Source of the DNA: Xanthomonas vesicatoria ATCC 35937
GTDB lineage: Bacteria; Pseudomonadota; Gammaproteobacteria; Xanthomonadales; Xanthomonadaceae
NCBI RefSeq assembly: GCF_001908725.1
Contig: NZ_CP018725.1
Coordinates: 1,798,001 to 1,862,000, forward strand
DNA length: 64,000 bases
Direction: 5' to 3'
Made by a program: the position numbers and the translations under genes. Every line of letters begins with the position of its first letter. The stretch's first letter is position 1. Positions 9,257 to 18,170 of this stretch are shown in pieces. Below the pieces are notes generated by a model, which did not search any database, was not told the origin of the DNA, and was given only the letters and a program-made list of their open reading frames with translations.

Positions 9257-9904
9257 ATGTCCGAAGCAAAACGCCTGGCCGCCGAGAAGGCGATCGATTA
9301 TGTGGAAGACGGCATGATCGTCGGTGTGGGTACCGGCTCGACGGTGGCCTACTTCATCGATGCGCTGGGCCGGATCGGCCATCGCATCAAGGGAGCAGTG
9401 TCCAGCTCCGAACAGAGCACCGCGCGGTTGCGCCAGCACGGCATCGAGGTGCTTGATCTCAACCACACCGGCACACTGTCGCTGTACGTGGACGGCGCCG
9501 ACGAGTGCGACCCGAATCGTTGCCTGATCAAGGGCGGCGGCGCGGCGCTGACACGCGAGAAGATCATTGCCGAAGCCAGCGAGCGCTTCATCTGCATCGT
9601 CGACCCGAGCAAGCAGGTGCCGGTGCTGGGCAAATTCCCGCTGCCGGTAGAAGTGATTCCGATGGCGCGCAGCCTGGTGGCCCGCCAGATCCTGGCCATG
9701 ACCGGCGGCCAGCCGGTGTGGCGCGACGGCGTGGTCACCGACAACGGCAACGTGGTGCTGGACGTGCACAACCTGCAGATCACCGATCCGGTGGCGCTGG
9801 AGCGCAGCTTGAACCAGATCCCCGGCGTGGTTTGCGTCGGTTTGTTCGCGCGCCGCCCGGCCGATGTGGTGATCGTCGGTGGCGAGCCCCCGCGCGTGCT
9901 CTGA
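9257..9904 (+). CDS. rpiA: Ribose-5-phosphate isomerase A
   Basis: 215 residues, the expected RpiA length. It interconverts ribose-5-phosphate and ribulose-5-phosphate in the non-oxidative pentose phosphate pathway. Motifs are [16 protein letters not shown] (phosphate loop), DGADECDP (active-site aspartates), [12 protein letters not shown] and a conserved VEVIPMA. The start follows an SD-like GAGCTCC region 94 bp after the EVE gene. Confidence 0.93.
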   Translation: MSEAKRLAAEKAIDYVEDGMIVGVGTGSTVAYFIDALGRIGHRIKGAVSSSEQSTARLRQHGIEVLDLNHTGTLSLYVDGADECDPNRCLIKGGGAALTREKIIAEASERFICIVDPSKQVPVLGKFPLPVEVIPMARSLVARQILAMTGGQPVWRDGVVTDNGNVVLDVHNLQITDPVALERSLNQIPGVVCVGLFARRPADVVIVGGEPPRVL

Positions 9905-10282
9905 CGCACGCCGCGTGCACCAGGTTCGCGCGTCCATGCGATGCGCGGACATGCGTAACGAGGCCTGGCGCCAACACCTCAGGCCTTGCAGAAGCAAACG
10001 ACGCCGATGGTGCCTGCCCTTCTCCCTGGGGTCAGGTCCTTGCACGGTCGCCCGGGCGATCACCGCACGCAGCCTGCCTGCCAGCAAAACACCTGGCGCA
10101 CGGGAAGGCAGCAGCGACCGCCGCAGCGTCAATCTCCGACATTCACGCAGCTTGCCTCGCATCACGCTGCCTGCACCGGCAATGCATACCCCCCGAAGGG
10201 CTCACTGCAGTGCACGCGGATGGCTTGACGCACGCCGTTGCATGGCAGAAGGTGCGCCATCCCTCGCCCGTCGGTATGCCGC
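9905..10282. other. 378-bp intergenic region, no gene seen
   Basis: Lies between rpiA and the DUF192 gene. I see no coding bias, RNA gene or convincing terminator. The promoter of the DUF192 gene is presumably in its distal part. Confidence 0.5.
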
Positions 10283-10729
10283 ATGCGCCTTGTCCGCTTC
10301 CTCGCTCTTGCATGTCTGATCCTGCTCGGCGGCTGTGCCAGCAGCGGTTCCTGGGTGGAACTGGCCGGCGCGCGCTATCAAGTGGAGCTGGCGCAGAACG
10401 CTGCCGACCGCACCAAGGGGCTGATGTTTCGCGATGCCATGGACGAAGATCGCGGCATGCTGTTCATCCACGACCGCCAGGAACCGATGGCGTACTGGAT
10501 GAAGAACACCAAGATCGCGCTGGACATCCTGTATTTCGACGACCAGCGCCGGCTCGTGTCGCAGCAGCGCGACGTGCCGCCGTGTTCGGCCGGCGATGCC
10601 TGCCCACCCTACCCCAGCAAGGCGCCGGCCCGTTATGTGCTGGAGCTCAATGCGGGCCAGGCGGCCAAGCTCAACCTTCAGGATGGCGCCGAGCTTGTTT
10701 TCAGCCCGGATATTCCCAAGCTGAAGTGA
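10283..10729 (+). CDS. DUF192 family lipoprotein
   Basis: 148 residues from ATG 10283. It opens with a lipoprotein signal peptide (MRLVRFLALACLILLGGC; lipobox LGGC, Cys 18). The mature part is a DUF192 domain: AADRTKGLMFRDAMDEDRGMLF and the hallmark MAYWMKNTKIALDILYFD. Such proteins sit in the periplasm or membrane and have no known activity. An upstream in-frame start at 10238 is rejected because it would bury the signal peptide. Confidence 0.82.
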   Translation: MRLVRFLALACLILLGGCASSGSWVELAGARYQVELAQNAADRTKGLMFRDAMDEDRGMLFIHDRQEPMAYWMKNTKIALDILYFDDQRRLVSQQRDVPPCSAGDACPPYPSKAPARYVLELNAGQAAKLNLQDGAELVFSPDIPKLK

Positions 10730-10769
10730 TTCACAGCGATGCGGTGTCTCCTGTCAGGAAGTACCGGAC

Positions 10770-11651
10770 TTGAACCCCGCGCCGCTTGCCGACACTCTTG
10801 TCGGCATGGTCGACATGCTCCCACTTCCCCATTGGACCGCACTCGCCAGCCTGGACGACGATGCGGTGCCGTTGATGTCCACCGCGCTACTGATCGCGCG
10901 CGACGAATATCCGCAGCTGGACGCCGAGCTGTACGACACGCTGGTGCAAAGCCACGTCGAGCATCTGCGCCGCGAGGTGGATGCGATCGATCTGTGGCCG
11001 CTGAAGATGGCGGCGGTCAATCGCTACCTGTTCGATGAGCTGGGCTATTCGGGCAATCACGACGAGTACTACGACCCGCGCAACAGCTATCTCAACCAGG
11101 TGTTCGAGCGCCGGCTGGGCAACCCGATCTCGCTGGCGATGGTGCAGATCGAAGTGGCCCGGCGCCTGGGCATCCCGCTGGCGGGCGTGTCGTTTCCCGG
11201 GCATTTCCTGGTGCGGCTGCCGGTGGACGACGGCGTACTGGTGATGGACCCCTTCAACGGCGGCCGCCCGCTGGGCGTGGACGAGCTGCGCGAACGCGCC
11301 CGCCCGCATCTGGGGGGCGAAATTCCCGACGACCGTGCCTTGGCGCAGATTCTCGACCCCGCCCCACACCGCGCAATCCTGATTCGCATCCTGCGCAATC
11401 TGCACGGCGTCTACGCCGACGCCGAGCACTGGGACCGCGCCGCACGCAGCGCAGACCGCATCCTGAAGCTGGTGCCCGACCAACCCGAAGCGCTGCGCGA
11501 CCGCGGCATGGCCTACCTGCACCTGGGCCACCGCAACGGCGCGCGGCACGACCTGTCGCGTTATCTGCTGCTCAACCCCAGTGCGCAGGATGCCGCAAAC
11601 CTGCACGAGCATCTGGTGGAATTGAACAGTCAGCGCGCGCACGCGCACTGA
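10770..11651 (+). CDS. SirB1-type transglutaminase-like protein with TPR tail
   Basis: 293 residues from TTG 10770, which has an SD (CAGGAAG) 8 bases upstream; ATG 10806 is the alternative but lacks an SD. The core AVNRYLFDELGYSGNHDEYY, then LGNPISLAMVQIEVARRLGI and GVSFPGHFLVR, is typical of the SirB1/UPF0162 group with a transglutaminase-like fold. The C-terminus is a short TPR segment (RSADRILKLVPDQPEALRDR and AYLHLGHRNGARHDL). Biochemical role unknown. Confidence 0.8.
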   Translation: MNPAPLADTLVGMVDMLPLPHWTALASLDDDAVPLMSTALLIARDEYPQLDAELYDTLVQSHVEHLRREVDAIDLWPLKMAAVNRYLFDELGYSGNHDEYYDPRNSYLNQVFERRLGNPISLAMVQIEVARRLGIPLAGVSFPGHFLVRLPVDDGVLVMDPFNGGRPLGVDELRERARPHLGGEIPDDRALAQILDPAPHRAILIRILRNLHGVYADAEHWDRAARSADRILKLVPDQPEALRDRGMAYLHLGHRNGARHDLSRYLLLNPSAQDAANLHEHLVELNSQRAHAH

Positions 11652-11978
11652 CTTCGATTCCGCCGCGTCGTTAGCGTGGGCAGTAGCGATCCGTGCGATT
11701 GACGCCTCCTTCGTTCGATCACGACACAGTCGATAGTCGGCATCGAACGGGCACGTCAGCTTCCGCACATCTGCCCCTCAGTTGAGGACAGACACTACGG
11801 CGGCCTCAAGCCATCCGAATATCGGAGGCTCATGCGGTGAACTCCACCGGCTGCAGACGCGCGGCAAGCTCGCTGCTACTTCGCTCCTGACGCGTATGAC
11901 TGGCCGCAATGCGCAGATCTGCGTAACTGAGGCGCTAGCCGTCTATCGAGCCTGGCGCGGCGCGTCAGCTGGCTCGAC
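11652..11978. other. 327-bp intergenic region, no gene seen
   Basis: Separates the convergent SirB1-type gene and rubredoxin gene. No hairpin with a T-run or ORF stood out. Confidence 0.45.
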
Positions 11979-12170
11979 TCAATCGATCTCCACCATCTCG
12001 AAGTCGTCCTTGGTCACGCCGCAGTCCGGACAGGTCCAGGTGTCGGGCACGTCCTGCCAGGCGGTGCCGGGGGCGATGCCTTCTTCCGGGATGCCGTCGG
12101 CTTCGTGGTAGAGAAACCCGCAGACCACGCACATCCAGGTGCGATAGGTGGTGGTGGATGTGTCGCTCAT
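11979..12170 (-). CDS. Rubredoxin
   Basis: 63 residues from ATG at 12170. Two CxxC pairs bind one iron: MCVVCGF near residue 14 and TCPDCGV near residue 47, with the usual rubredoxin spacer [21 protein letters not shown] small cytoplasmic electron carrier. Much longer in-frame extensions upstream run through the opposite-strand thiE gene and are spurious. Divergent from thiE with only 72 bp between starts, so the two promoters share that gap. Confidence 0.93.
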   Translation of the reverse strand: MSDTSTTTYRTWMCVVCGFLYHEADGIPEEGIAPGTAWQDVPDTWTCPDCGVTKDDFEMVEID

Positions 12171-12242
12171 CGGATAATCGCGGTCGTACAACGGTGGGAC
12201 CTGCATTGTCCCATCCCCCACCCCGCTTTCGGAAGCGCTGCC

Positions 12243-12866
12243 ATGCCCCAGTTGCAAGACGCCCGCGGCGTTTACCTGATCACCCCCGACGACGCCGATA
12301 CGCAGCGCCTGCTTGCGCGTACGGCGCCGCTGTTGTCCAGCATCACCTGGCTGCAGTACCGCAACAAGCAGGCCGACACGGCGTTGCGGCGGCGGCAGGC
12401 CACAGCCCTGCGCGAGGCCTGCGCCGCGCAGGGCGTGCCGCTGATCATCAACGACGATGCGCAGCTGGCAGTACAGGTTGGCGCGCACGGCGTGCACCTG
12501 GGCGAAGACGATGGCGATGTGGGCGTCGCACGCGCTGTGCTGGGGCCACAGGCAATCATCGGGGTGTCGTGTTACGACGACATCGCGCGCGCACGCGCCG
12601 CCGTTGCGCGCGGTGCCAGTTATGTCGCATTCGGTGCGTTCTTCCAAACCACCACCAAGGTGACAACGCGCCGTGCCACGCCTGCGCTGCTGCAACAGGC
12701 CGCCGATCTCGGCGTGCCGCGCGTGGCCATCGGTGGCATTGCGCCTGCGCAGGTCGCTGGGCTGGTGACGGCAGGTGCCGATCTGATTGCCGTGGTCAGC
12801 GGCGTGTATGCAGCGCCGGACCCGGTCGCTGCCTTGCAGGCGTATCGGGCCGGATTTGCGCGTTAG
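12243..12866 (+). CDS. thiE: Thiamine-phosphate synthase
   Basis: 207 residues from ATG 12243. ThiE couples the thiazole and pyrimidine phosphates to thiamine phosphate. Motifs are YLITPD near residue 11, LQYRNK near 38, [27 protein letters not shown] and [11 protein letters not shown]. It is the last housekeeping gene before the hrp island; hemL, often a close neighbour of thiE in Xanthomonas (recalled, not checked), reappears at 58153. Confidence 0.92.
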   Translation: MPQLQDARGVYLITPDDADTQRLLARTAPLLSSITWLQYRNKQADTALRRRQATALREACAAQGVPLIINDDAQLAVQVGAHGVHLGEDDGDVGVARAVLGPQAIIGVSCYDDIARARAAVARGASYVAFGAFFQTTTKVTTRRATPALLQQAADLGVPRVAIGGIAPAQVAGLVTAGADLIAVVSGVYAAPDPVAALQAYRAGFAR

Positions 12867-13802
12867 CGGCTTGCGGGCGCAAGGACTGGACGCGCGGTGC
12901 CCGCACCGAGCAGCCGGCTGCCGTACATCGCGTCGATGACCCCGGTGGCGCGCGCAACGCCTGAAACCGAGGCGGCACCAGGGGTGCGACAGGATCGGCA
13001 AGCGACGAGGAAACCGCACCAAAATGGTGATCGGTGATCGATAAAGCGCTGACTCCGGTGCGTTCGCGCTGGTTTGCGCTTGCGGTCGCTGCGTTATCGC
13101 ATTGCACGGATGCTGGCGCAGGAAGAGAGCGCCAGTGCTACATCCAACAAATCGTTGAACAGCCCGAGCAGATGCGTGGCGTTGCCGATGTCGCAGCATG
13201 AACGACCGCGGCGAGCGATTGGCGAGCAAATGCCTGGCGACCGTTTGCGTCATGTGCCGGTCGCGATTGCACCGCCACCTCGTACCAGCACAGTTGATGT
13301 CGATCAGAATGCATGACACACCATCACCGGCGCATACGAACCTTTATTCGGGCAGGCGAACAGACGCCCGCCCGCAGATAGAATTCATTTGCACAACGTC
13401 ATGACATATTCTTTTTCGGAATGATTGTTTCGCATTTGAAGCGCAATCAAATTTCAGCTTGATGTCATTTTTAAGTCACTGACGACGATGACGTATGCCA
13501 CCCAGGGTGGCCTTGACCGCCCGGGCTCGCCTGAGCACTTCGATTGCACGCTGAGAGTTCGCACTGTAGTTGCCCGGACCGTTGACGACGGCACGTGCGT
13601 CAGACCGTGTCTGCGTACAGCACGTGGACAGTTCTGTCGTATCGATCGAGGCGTTGCCCGGACATCAGCGACCACAGCGCTGTCATCGAGGCTGCCACGG
13701 CATGCATCCGTCGAATGATGTGCCGGCGGCAAGCACCGCATGTCGGCAGGCGCGAGCGCGGGCGGCAGCAAGCCGCTCTTCAGACCACAGCGAGGACATG
13801 CC
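12867..13802. other. Island border region, no intact gene seen
   Basis: 936 bp between thiE and the xopM-like gene. GC falls locally around 13310-13470 (AT-rich runs such as ATATTCTTTTTCGG), unlike the flanking core genes. Short ORFs are present in several frames but none has recognisable sequence. It may contain remnants of insertion events at the island edge. Confidence 0.4.
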
Positions 13803-15376
13803 GTGACGAAGATCCCTTCAACCAGCACGTCCCAGCCGCTGCACCTCAATGGTGCAGACGTCGTGATCGAGATGCCGCCATTACACGAGCATGAGCAGAC
13901 GCGGCAACCTCCGGCTGCCCCTGCACTGTCGGGCCTGGATCGCAAACCTGCTATGCGACGTAGCAACGCGGAACGCAGCAAGGAGCTGGCAATACTGCCG
14001 ACATCCACCGGCACACCGGTGAGAGTTCGCTGTTGCATGCCTCGGGCGCGTCAATACTGCATGGTGAAGAGAGCACGAGCGAACACTTCTTCGACGCCGA
14101 AGACTCCTTTTCGTCATCAGATTCGTCGTCCATTCCCCACGAACAACCTGCACCACGCAATCGGCCCATGCATGCAGATGCAGCCGCACCGACACGCGCC
14201 GCGCGCGTGGGCATGCTGGCTGCATCGATCGGAACCAGTGCAGCGCACGGCGTACGCACCGTACTGAGCCCAACCGCCGCCGCGGTGACGGCTGCAGCAT
14301 GCGGCGTACTTCCGATCAGTTTCGATAAACAATATCTGGGTGCTGCGCTGGGGCATCTGGTGCACCAAACTAGCTCCGTGGGAACGACGACATTCGCGCG
14401 TGAGTTACTGGGTGAGGCCTTGTTTGCCGCTCTTCGCCAGCTTCCGCCCGAAGCAGTCGTCGCCATGCAGGCAGTCTCCGGCACACTGCAGTTGGCACTG
14501 CATACGCTGCGAAAGAACCGGGAAGACCGCAATCCCGACGCGGCTGCGCGCGGCTTCCACAACCTAAGTCTCGAACAGTGGGATGCGTTGTCCGTCGACG
14601 AGCAGCGAGCCAAGAAGATCGAGCAGCAGCATTACTCGGATCTGGTCACCCGGCTCGCACTGTGCGGCATCCCGAGCAATATCGCCGTAGGTGCAGCCTG
14701 CAAGGCATCCGGTCAACCGGAGATAGCGGCCAGGCTGCTGACCACCGATCTGAAGATCGCCGGGTACGCCGCGGCGCGCGACACCATCCAGGCGACATTT
14801 CGCATGGTGGGAATGCGCGGCCCCACCAACGGCGGCATCAGCGGTCCGCATTTTACCAGCGCCGGACGATTCTACGGCATGGCAAACACGCTGACCAATC
14901 TGGCAGCCAATGAAGTGGCATCCCCCGATCTTGCAGCGGCACGGCAACGCTGGGGAGGCCTGAACTCGCCTTTCAACAAGGGCCAGGCACTCAGGGTGAT
15001 GGTACGTCAATCCGCAGTGTCGGCTGCATTGAATGCCGCCATGGAGACAGCGGATTGGCTCAACGTAACCCAGCACGAAGCCGAGCAAGCCGGGACACAG
15101 CAGTTCCTGGACCCCGCATGGAAGGGCAAGCGCGAGGACTACGAGCGGGTCATGGATCAGTCGATCACCCGCACCGCGGCAATCAACTCCAATATCGCAC
15201 TCGGTACTGCCGTCAACATGATTGGCACGTGGCTCGGCTTATCGTCCGCTCGCAGCGCCTTGCTTGCCAATACGATGAGCGGGGTTGCTGCCGGCCTGCA
15301 ATACAAGATCATCGGCGCGACCTGGCAGGCCGAGGCGGCGGTCCGCGAGGCCGAAGCGCTTCGCCCGCAGGCGTGA
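13803..15376 (+). pseudogene. xopM: XopM-like type III effector gene with a frameshift
   Basis: The N-terminal part reads from GTG 13803 (MTKIPSTSTSQPLHLNGADV), Ser/Thr/Pro rich like a T3S signal. After about residue 74 the coding frame changes and continues to 15376. The crossover lies between an in-frame TAG near 13960 and about 14033. Together they give about 524 residues, close to the remembered size of XopM (about 520). The second frame holds an FFAT-like tract, STSEHFFDAEDSFSSSDSSS, as known for XopM, which binds plant VAP proteins; the rest is helical (TAAAVTAAACGVLP, LLGEALFAALRQLP). Downstream in-frame TTG 14033 would give a 447-residue protein without the secretion signal. Position next to hpa2 also fits xopM. 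The name rests on motif, size and context. Confidence 0.55.
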
Positions 15377-15455
15377 TAAGAGCGGCCGAACCGAACACGC
15401 TGTCGGCCCTCATTCACAACTACTGTGAGGTTATCCATCGCCTCAAGCGTCATAT

Positions 15456-15491
15456 CCGCGGCGACCGACGCACATCCGCCGGTCGCCGCGG
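15456..15491. terminator. Strong hairpin downstream of the xopM-like gene
   Basis: A perfect 12-bp stem, CCGCGGCGACCG with CGGTCGCCGCGG, and a 12-nt loop. It lies 80 bp after the stop. No long T-run follows, so it may act as a Rho-assisted terminator or RNA stabiliser. Confidence 0.45.
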
Positions 15492-15526
15492 CTATTCCGT
15501 TTCATCGTGCTGCAGGCTTTGGAGTG

Positions 15527-15641
15527 GCTAACACAAGGTAGCGAGTGGTCGTGAGTTGGGCATGGATGGTACGAAGGAAACGCAGTGTATGAGTAATACC
15601 TACAGATGCCCGGTACCGGCCGCGCAGTCGTTTTGTTAGCT
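15527..15641. repeat. Copy 2 of the MITE-like palindromic repeat
   Basis: Begins GCTAACACAAGGTAGCGAG and ends GCAGTCGTTTTGTTAGCTG, the same edges as the copies at 4555, 18612 and 44455. Left and right ends are imperfect inverted repeats. Lies between the xopM-like gene and hpa2, which converge on it. Confidence 0.65.
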
Positions 15642-15727
15642 GCTTTTCGTGCACTTGCGACACACCATGCTGAAATGCTTTGCATGGCGTGTACTGCATC
15701 ATATGCACTACCGCAGTCGCAGCAGCG

Positions 15728-16210
15728 TTACTCGTCCACCACACCACGCCTGATCAGAATCGCGTGAATGGCATGCGCATATTTGTCGCGCTCCGCGGGC
15801 GTTTCGGAATGATAGGCGCCGACAGCGGCCCAGGTGTTACCGTACCTATTGGTCATCTCGCGTAACCGCCAGGCAGCGACATACACGCTGACACATGGCT
15901 GCATCAGCGCGTCCCTGGAGATGCCGTAGCTGGAAAGACGTCGCAGATGGATCGAATTGATCTGCATCTTTCCATAATCGATCGTACCGTTGTTATTACG
16001 ATGGATCGCGTCGGCGCGGCCACGTGATTCCTGCCAGGCAATGGCGCGCAATACCCATGGATTGACATGCTGGTAACCGGCAGCGTCTTCAAAACAATCT
16101 GCGCGTGCGAGCGGCGCAGCGCACAGCAACGCAGCCGCAATCAGCACGTGTCGCCCAGGGGCGCCGGCATGCCTGGCGCGCAGCGCGCACCATCGCAGGC
16201 TCACTGACAT
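15728..16210 (-). CDS. hpa2: Hpa2/HpaH, T3S-associated lytic transglycosylase
   Basis: 160 residues from ATG 16210, with a signal peptide (GRHVLIAAALLCAAPLARA). A longer version from ATG 16300 is possible. The mature part is an SLT domain: DCFEDAAGYQHVNPWVLRAI, then AWQESRGRADAIHRNNNGT (catalytic Glu in QESRG), then DYGKMQIN and NTWAAVGAYHS. It opens peptidoglycan locally so the T3S apparatus can cross the cell wall. Lies at the left end of the hrp cluster next to hpa1, as in other xanthomonads; divergent from hpa1. Confidence 0.88.
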   Translation of the reverse strand: MSVSLRWCALRARHAGAPGRHVLIAAALLCAAPLARADCFEDAAGYQHVNPWVLRAIAWQESRGRADAIHRNNNGTIDYGKMQINSIHLRRLSSYGISRDALMQPCVSVYVAAWRLREMTNRYGNTWAAVGAYHSETPAERDKYAHAIHAILIRRGVVDE

Positions 16211-16516
16211 GTTGCTGGAGAGTGTCGCCCAAGGCTGCGGACGCCGAACATCCTTGCCGTGCACGGACGGGCGCATGGCCGGCGTAGCGGTCTCTGTCAT
16301 GTCTATCACCTGATCGTCGTTGATTCCAGCAACGCAGCGGAGTGGGCACGTACCCCGATGGATCCAACACCCCGCTCAAGCGCGACACCATAACGATGCT
16401 TTGCGCACGCGTGCACACGCTGTACGAAGCGTCTATGACGTAAACGAAATTTCAGCACGCGTCGTCGCAACGCAGCTGTCTTGTGGCGTTTTTAACGCGA
16501 ATTCTCCGTCGCAAAG

Positions 16517-16541
16517 TTCGCTAGGAAAAGCGTGCTTTCGC
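16517..16541 (+). promoter_or_regulatory. Perfect PIP box upstream of hpa1
   Basis: TTCGC-N15-TTCGC, the binding site of the AraC-type activator HrpX. A -10-like TACTTT sits at 16573-16578, 31 bases past the box, the spacing known for HrpX-driven promoters. The hpa1 start is 138 bp downstream of the box. Confidence 0.9.
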
Positions 16542-16678
16542 GTCCTAGCAGATGCGTTTCCGTCGCGTCTTCTACTTTGCGATCGGGAGCAACGTAGCGT
16601 CCCCATTGCGATTCTGCCGTCGCAATTTTCCGGCAACCCGCGATGTACCCAGTTCAATCACATGAGACGGGAATCACC

Positions 16679-16960
16679 ATGGACTCATCTATCGGAAGCA
16701 ACTATTCGAACATCAGTAATTTCAACACGATGGGCATCGGGCCCCAGCAATCTCAGGACTCCGGGCAGCGCTCGTCCTCCGCTGACTCCGAGCAGCAACT
16801 GGATCAGTTGCTCGCCATGTTCATTATGATGACGCTCCAGCAAAGCCAGGGCAGCGATGCAAATCAGGACTGCGGGAACGACGGACAGCAGAACGGTCAG
16901 CAGGAAGGCCTGAGTCCGCTGACGCAGATGCTGATGCAGATCGTGATGCAGCTGATGTAG
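16679..16960 (+). CDS. hpa1: Harpin Hpa1 (XopA), truncated by a nonsense codon
   Basis: 93 residues beginning MDSSIGSNYSNISNFNTMGI. It is Gln/Ser rich, has no aromatic core and has two amphipathic helices (QLDQLLAMFIMMTLQQ and LTQMLMQIVMQLM), as in X. campestris Hpa1. A TAG at 16958-16960 ends the frame where X. campestris Hpa1, as remembered, has a Gln (CAG). The same frame then stays open for 37 codons to a TGA at 17072, encoding the Gly/Asn/Ser-rich tail (NQGGAGMGGGGSVNSS, then GLGGGFNANLSS). Hpa1 is secreted by the T3S system, aids effector translocation and elicits plant responses. SD GACGGGA precedes the ATG. Confidence 0.88.
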   Translation: MDSSIGSNYSNISNFNTMGIGPQQSQDSGQRSSSADSEQQLDQLLAMFIMMTLQQSQGSDANQDCGNDGQQNGQQEGLSPLTQMLMQIVMQLM

Positions 16961-17074
16961 AACCAGGGCGGCGCCGGCATGGGCGGTGGCGGTTCGGTCA
17001 ACAGCAGCCTGGGTAGCAACGGCCTGGGCGGCGGTTTCAATGCCAACTTGTCTAGCATCAGCGGCCGAGCCTGA
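16961..17074 (+). pseudogene. hpa1: Untranslated glycine-rich tail of hpa1
   Basis: 37 codons in frame with hpa1 after its TAG, ending in TGA at 17072-17074. Composition (GAGMGGGG, NSSLGSNGLGGG) matches harpin tails. Would be translated only by readthrough or in a suppressor background. From here to 17371 I see no other gene. Confidence 0.75.
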
Positions 17075-17371
17075 TCGGCCGAAGCATGCAGGCTGCCGCG
17101 CGCTGCGACGGCCTGCATGCCGCAACGACGTCGACTGACCTGGATCAGTGCATCGATGCAGCTACCTTGCCGAGCGGATTGGCGCAGAAGCTCAGACCAC
17201 AATCGACGCAGGTGCATGCGTTCCTTGCGGCGCCATCCGCGGCCAGGCCTGGTGCACCGTACGCAGCGTCGTTGCCCATATGGCAGGCATGCCCTCATCA
17301 ACCGTTGCGTGATGGTTTCGGTCTGGTAACGCCACACCGCCTCGTCTCACCGCTTCAAGAAGTCTTCTTAT

Positions 17372-18064
17372 ATGCGAATACGTCCGGAAAATGGCTCGTC
17401 ACATCCAGGCTACCGTCACGACTCATCTGACTACGGCCTTCCATACCAGGACGCTGGCGTCGACGCCGTCAATGGTGCTCGGCAACAAATGTCTGGATTT
17501 CTCGCCGATCTCTCCGAGTCGGCACAGGATCAACGGCGATACTCCGCCGCAGTCAGATTAGCGCGACAGAGCGGCGCCGCCGGTGCTGAAACTCATCGAA
17601 CCACCCTCGCACAGCCGCCGGCCGAACGCAGGCGAGTAAGCCGCTCGCAGCCTCCTCACCTACACGAGATCCCGTACCCGAACTCAAGCGCCGACGCGCT
17701 CCATGGCGCGCAGCAACAGACGTCTGACTTTCTTAATCGTCTCTCCGGATTCGCCGGCGATCAGCGCCGCATGAATCACTCCCCCGCCTGGCTGCAGCAG
17801 CCTCCCCCCTCCACTCCAAGACCGTCTCCGGCAAGCCCGGAACAGCCACTGCCCGACAGCAGGCCAACAGGCCGCGTGCAATCTCCCAACCCGTACGACA
17901 TCCCGTACCGCAATTCAGGCGCCGATGCAGTCAACGGCGCGCGGGAACAGATGTCCGGCTTTCTTAGGAGTCTCTCCGGAGTCGTCGACAATCAACGACG
18001 CATGGTTAACGCACCCATCCAGCCGCAGCAACCAGGCCCCGCCCAACCTCCTCGTCGTCCATAG
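17372..18064 (+). CDS. Three-repeat HrpE-like protein, candidate T3S substrate
   Basis: 230 residues from ATG 17372 (SD AAGAAG). Three copies of a 34-residue unit at residues 23-56, 100-133 and 177-210 follow the pattern (L/I)PYxNxxxDAVNGARQQMSGFLxxLSgxxxDQRR, separated by Pro/Gln/Ser-rich linkers. A fourth copy forms the N-terminus of the next gene. The unit resembles part of the pilin HrpE (VSNGMSGFS and EDQKRMNN). No signal peptide or membrane segment. Context suggests export by the Hrp system and co-transcription from the hpa1 PIP promoter; both are inference. Family not recognised. Confidence 0.7.
   Translation: MRIRPENGSSHPGYRHDSSDYGLPYQDAGVDAVNGARQQMSGFLADLSESAQDQRRYSAAVRLARQSGAAGAETHRTTLAQPPAERRRVSRSQPPHLHEIPYPNSSADALHGAQQQTSDFLNRLSGFAGDQRRMNHSPAWLQQPPPSTPRPSPASPEQPLPDSRPTGRVQSPNPYDIPYRNSGADAVNGAREQMSGFLRSLSGVVDNQRRMVNAPIQPQQPGPAQPPRRP
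17438..17539 (+). repeat. HrpE-like 34-residue repeat, unit 1
   Basis: Encodes LPYQDAGVDAVNGARQQMSG onward, ending DQRR. Closest to unit 4 in the downstream gene. Confidence 0.7.
17669..17770 (+). repeat. HrpE-like 34-residue repeat, unit 2
   Basis: Encodes IPYPNSSADALHGAQQQTSD onward, ending DQRR. The most diverged unit. Confidence 0.7.
17900..18001 (+). repeat. HrpE-like 34-residue repeat, unit 3
   Basis: Encodes IPYRNSGADAVNGAREQMSG onward, ending NQRR. Confidence 0.7.
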
Positions 18065-18170
18065 TTTTGGCACGCCTGCACCACACCACCTGGTTTCCTG
18101 ATCGCTTGACCACGTAAACCACACGACAGGTCGCGCCCTTGCGTGCCCCACCGTTTCAAGGAGCCTGCAG

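Noticed and set aside
12174..13319. Long upstream extension of the rubredoxin frame
   Set aside because: Runs antisense through thiE; the 63-residue rubredoxin from 12170 is complete.
13539..13562. PIP-like site TTCGA-N14-TTCGC upstream of the xopM-like gene
   Set aside because: Spacer is 14 rather than 15 and the first half ends in A, which the consensus excludes; no -10 follows at the right distance.
14033..15376. Annotating the XopM-like protein simply as a 447-residue gene from TTG
   Set aside because: A good GTG start and secretion-signal-like N-terminus exist upstream in another frame and the total length then fits XopM, so a frameshift is the better reading.
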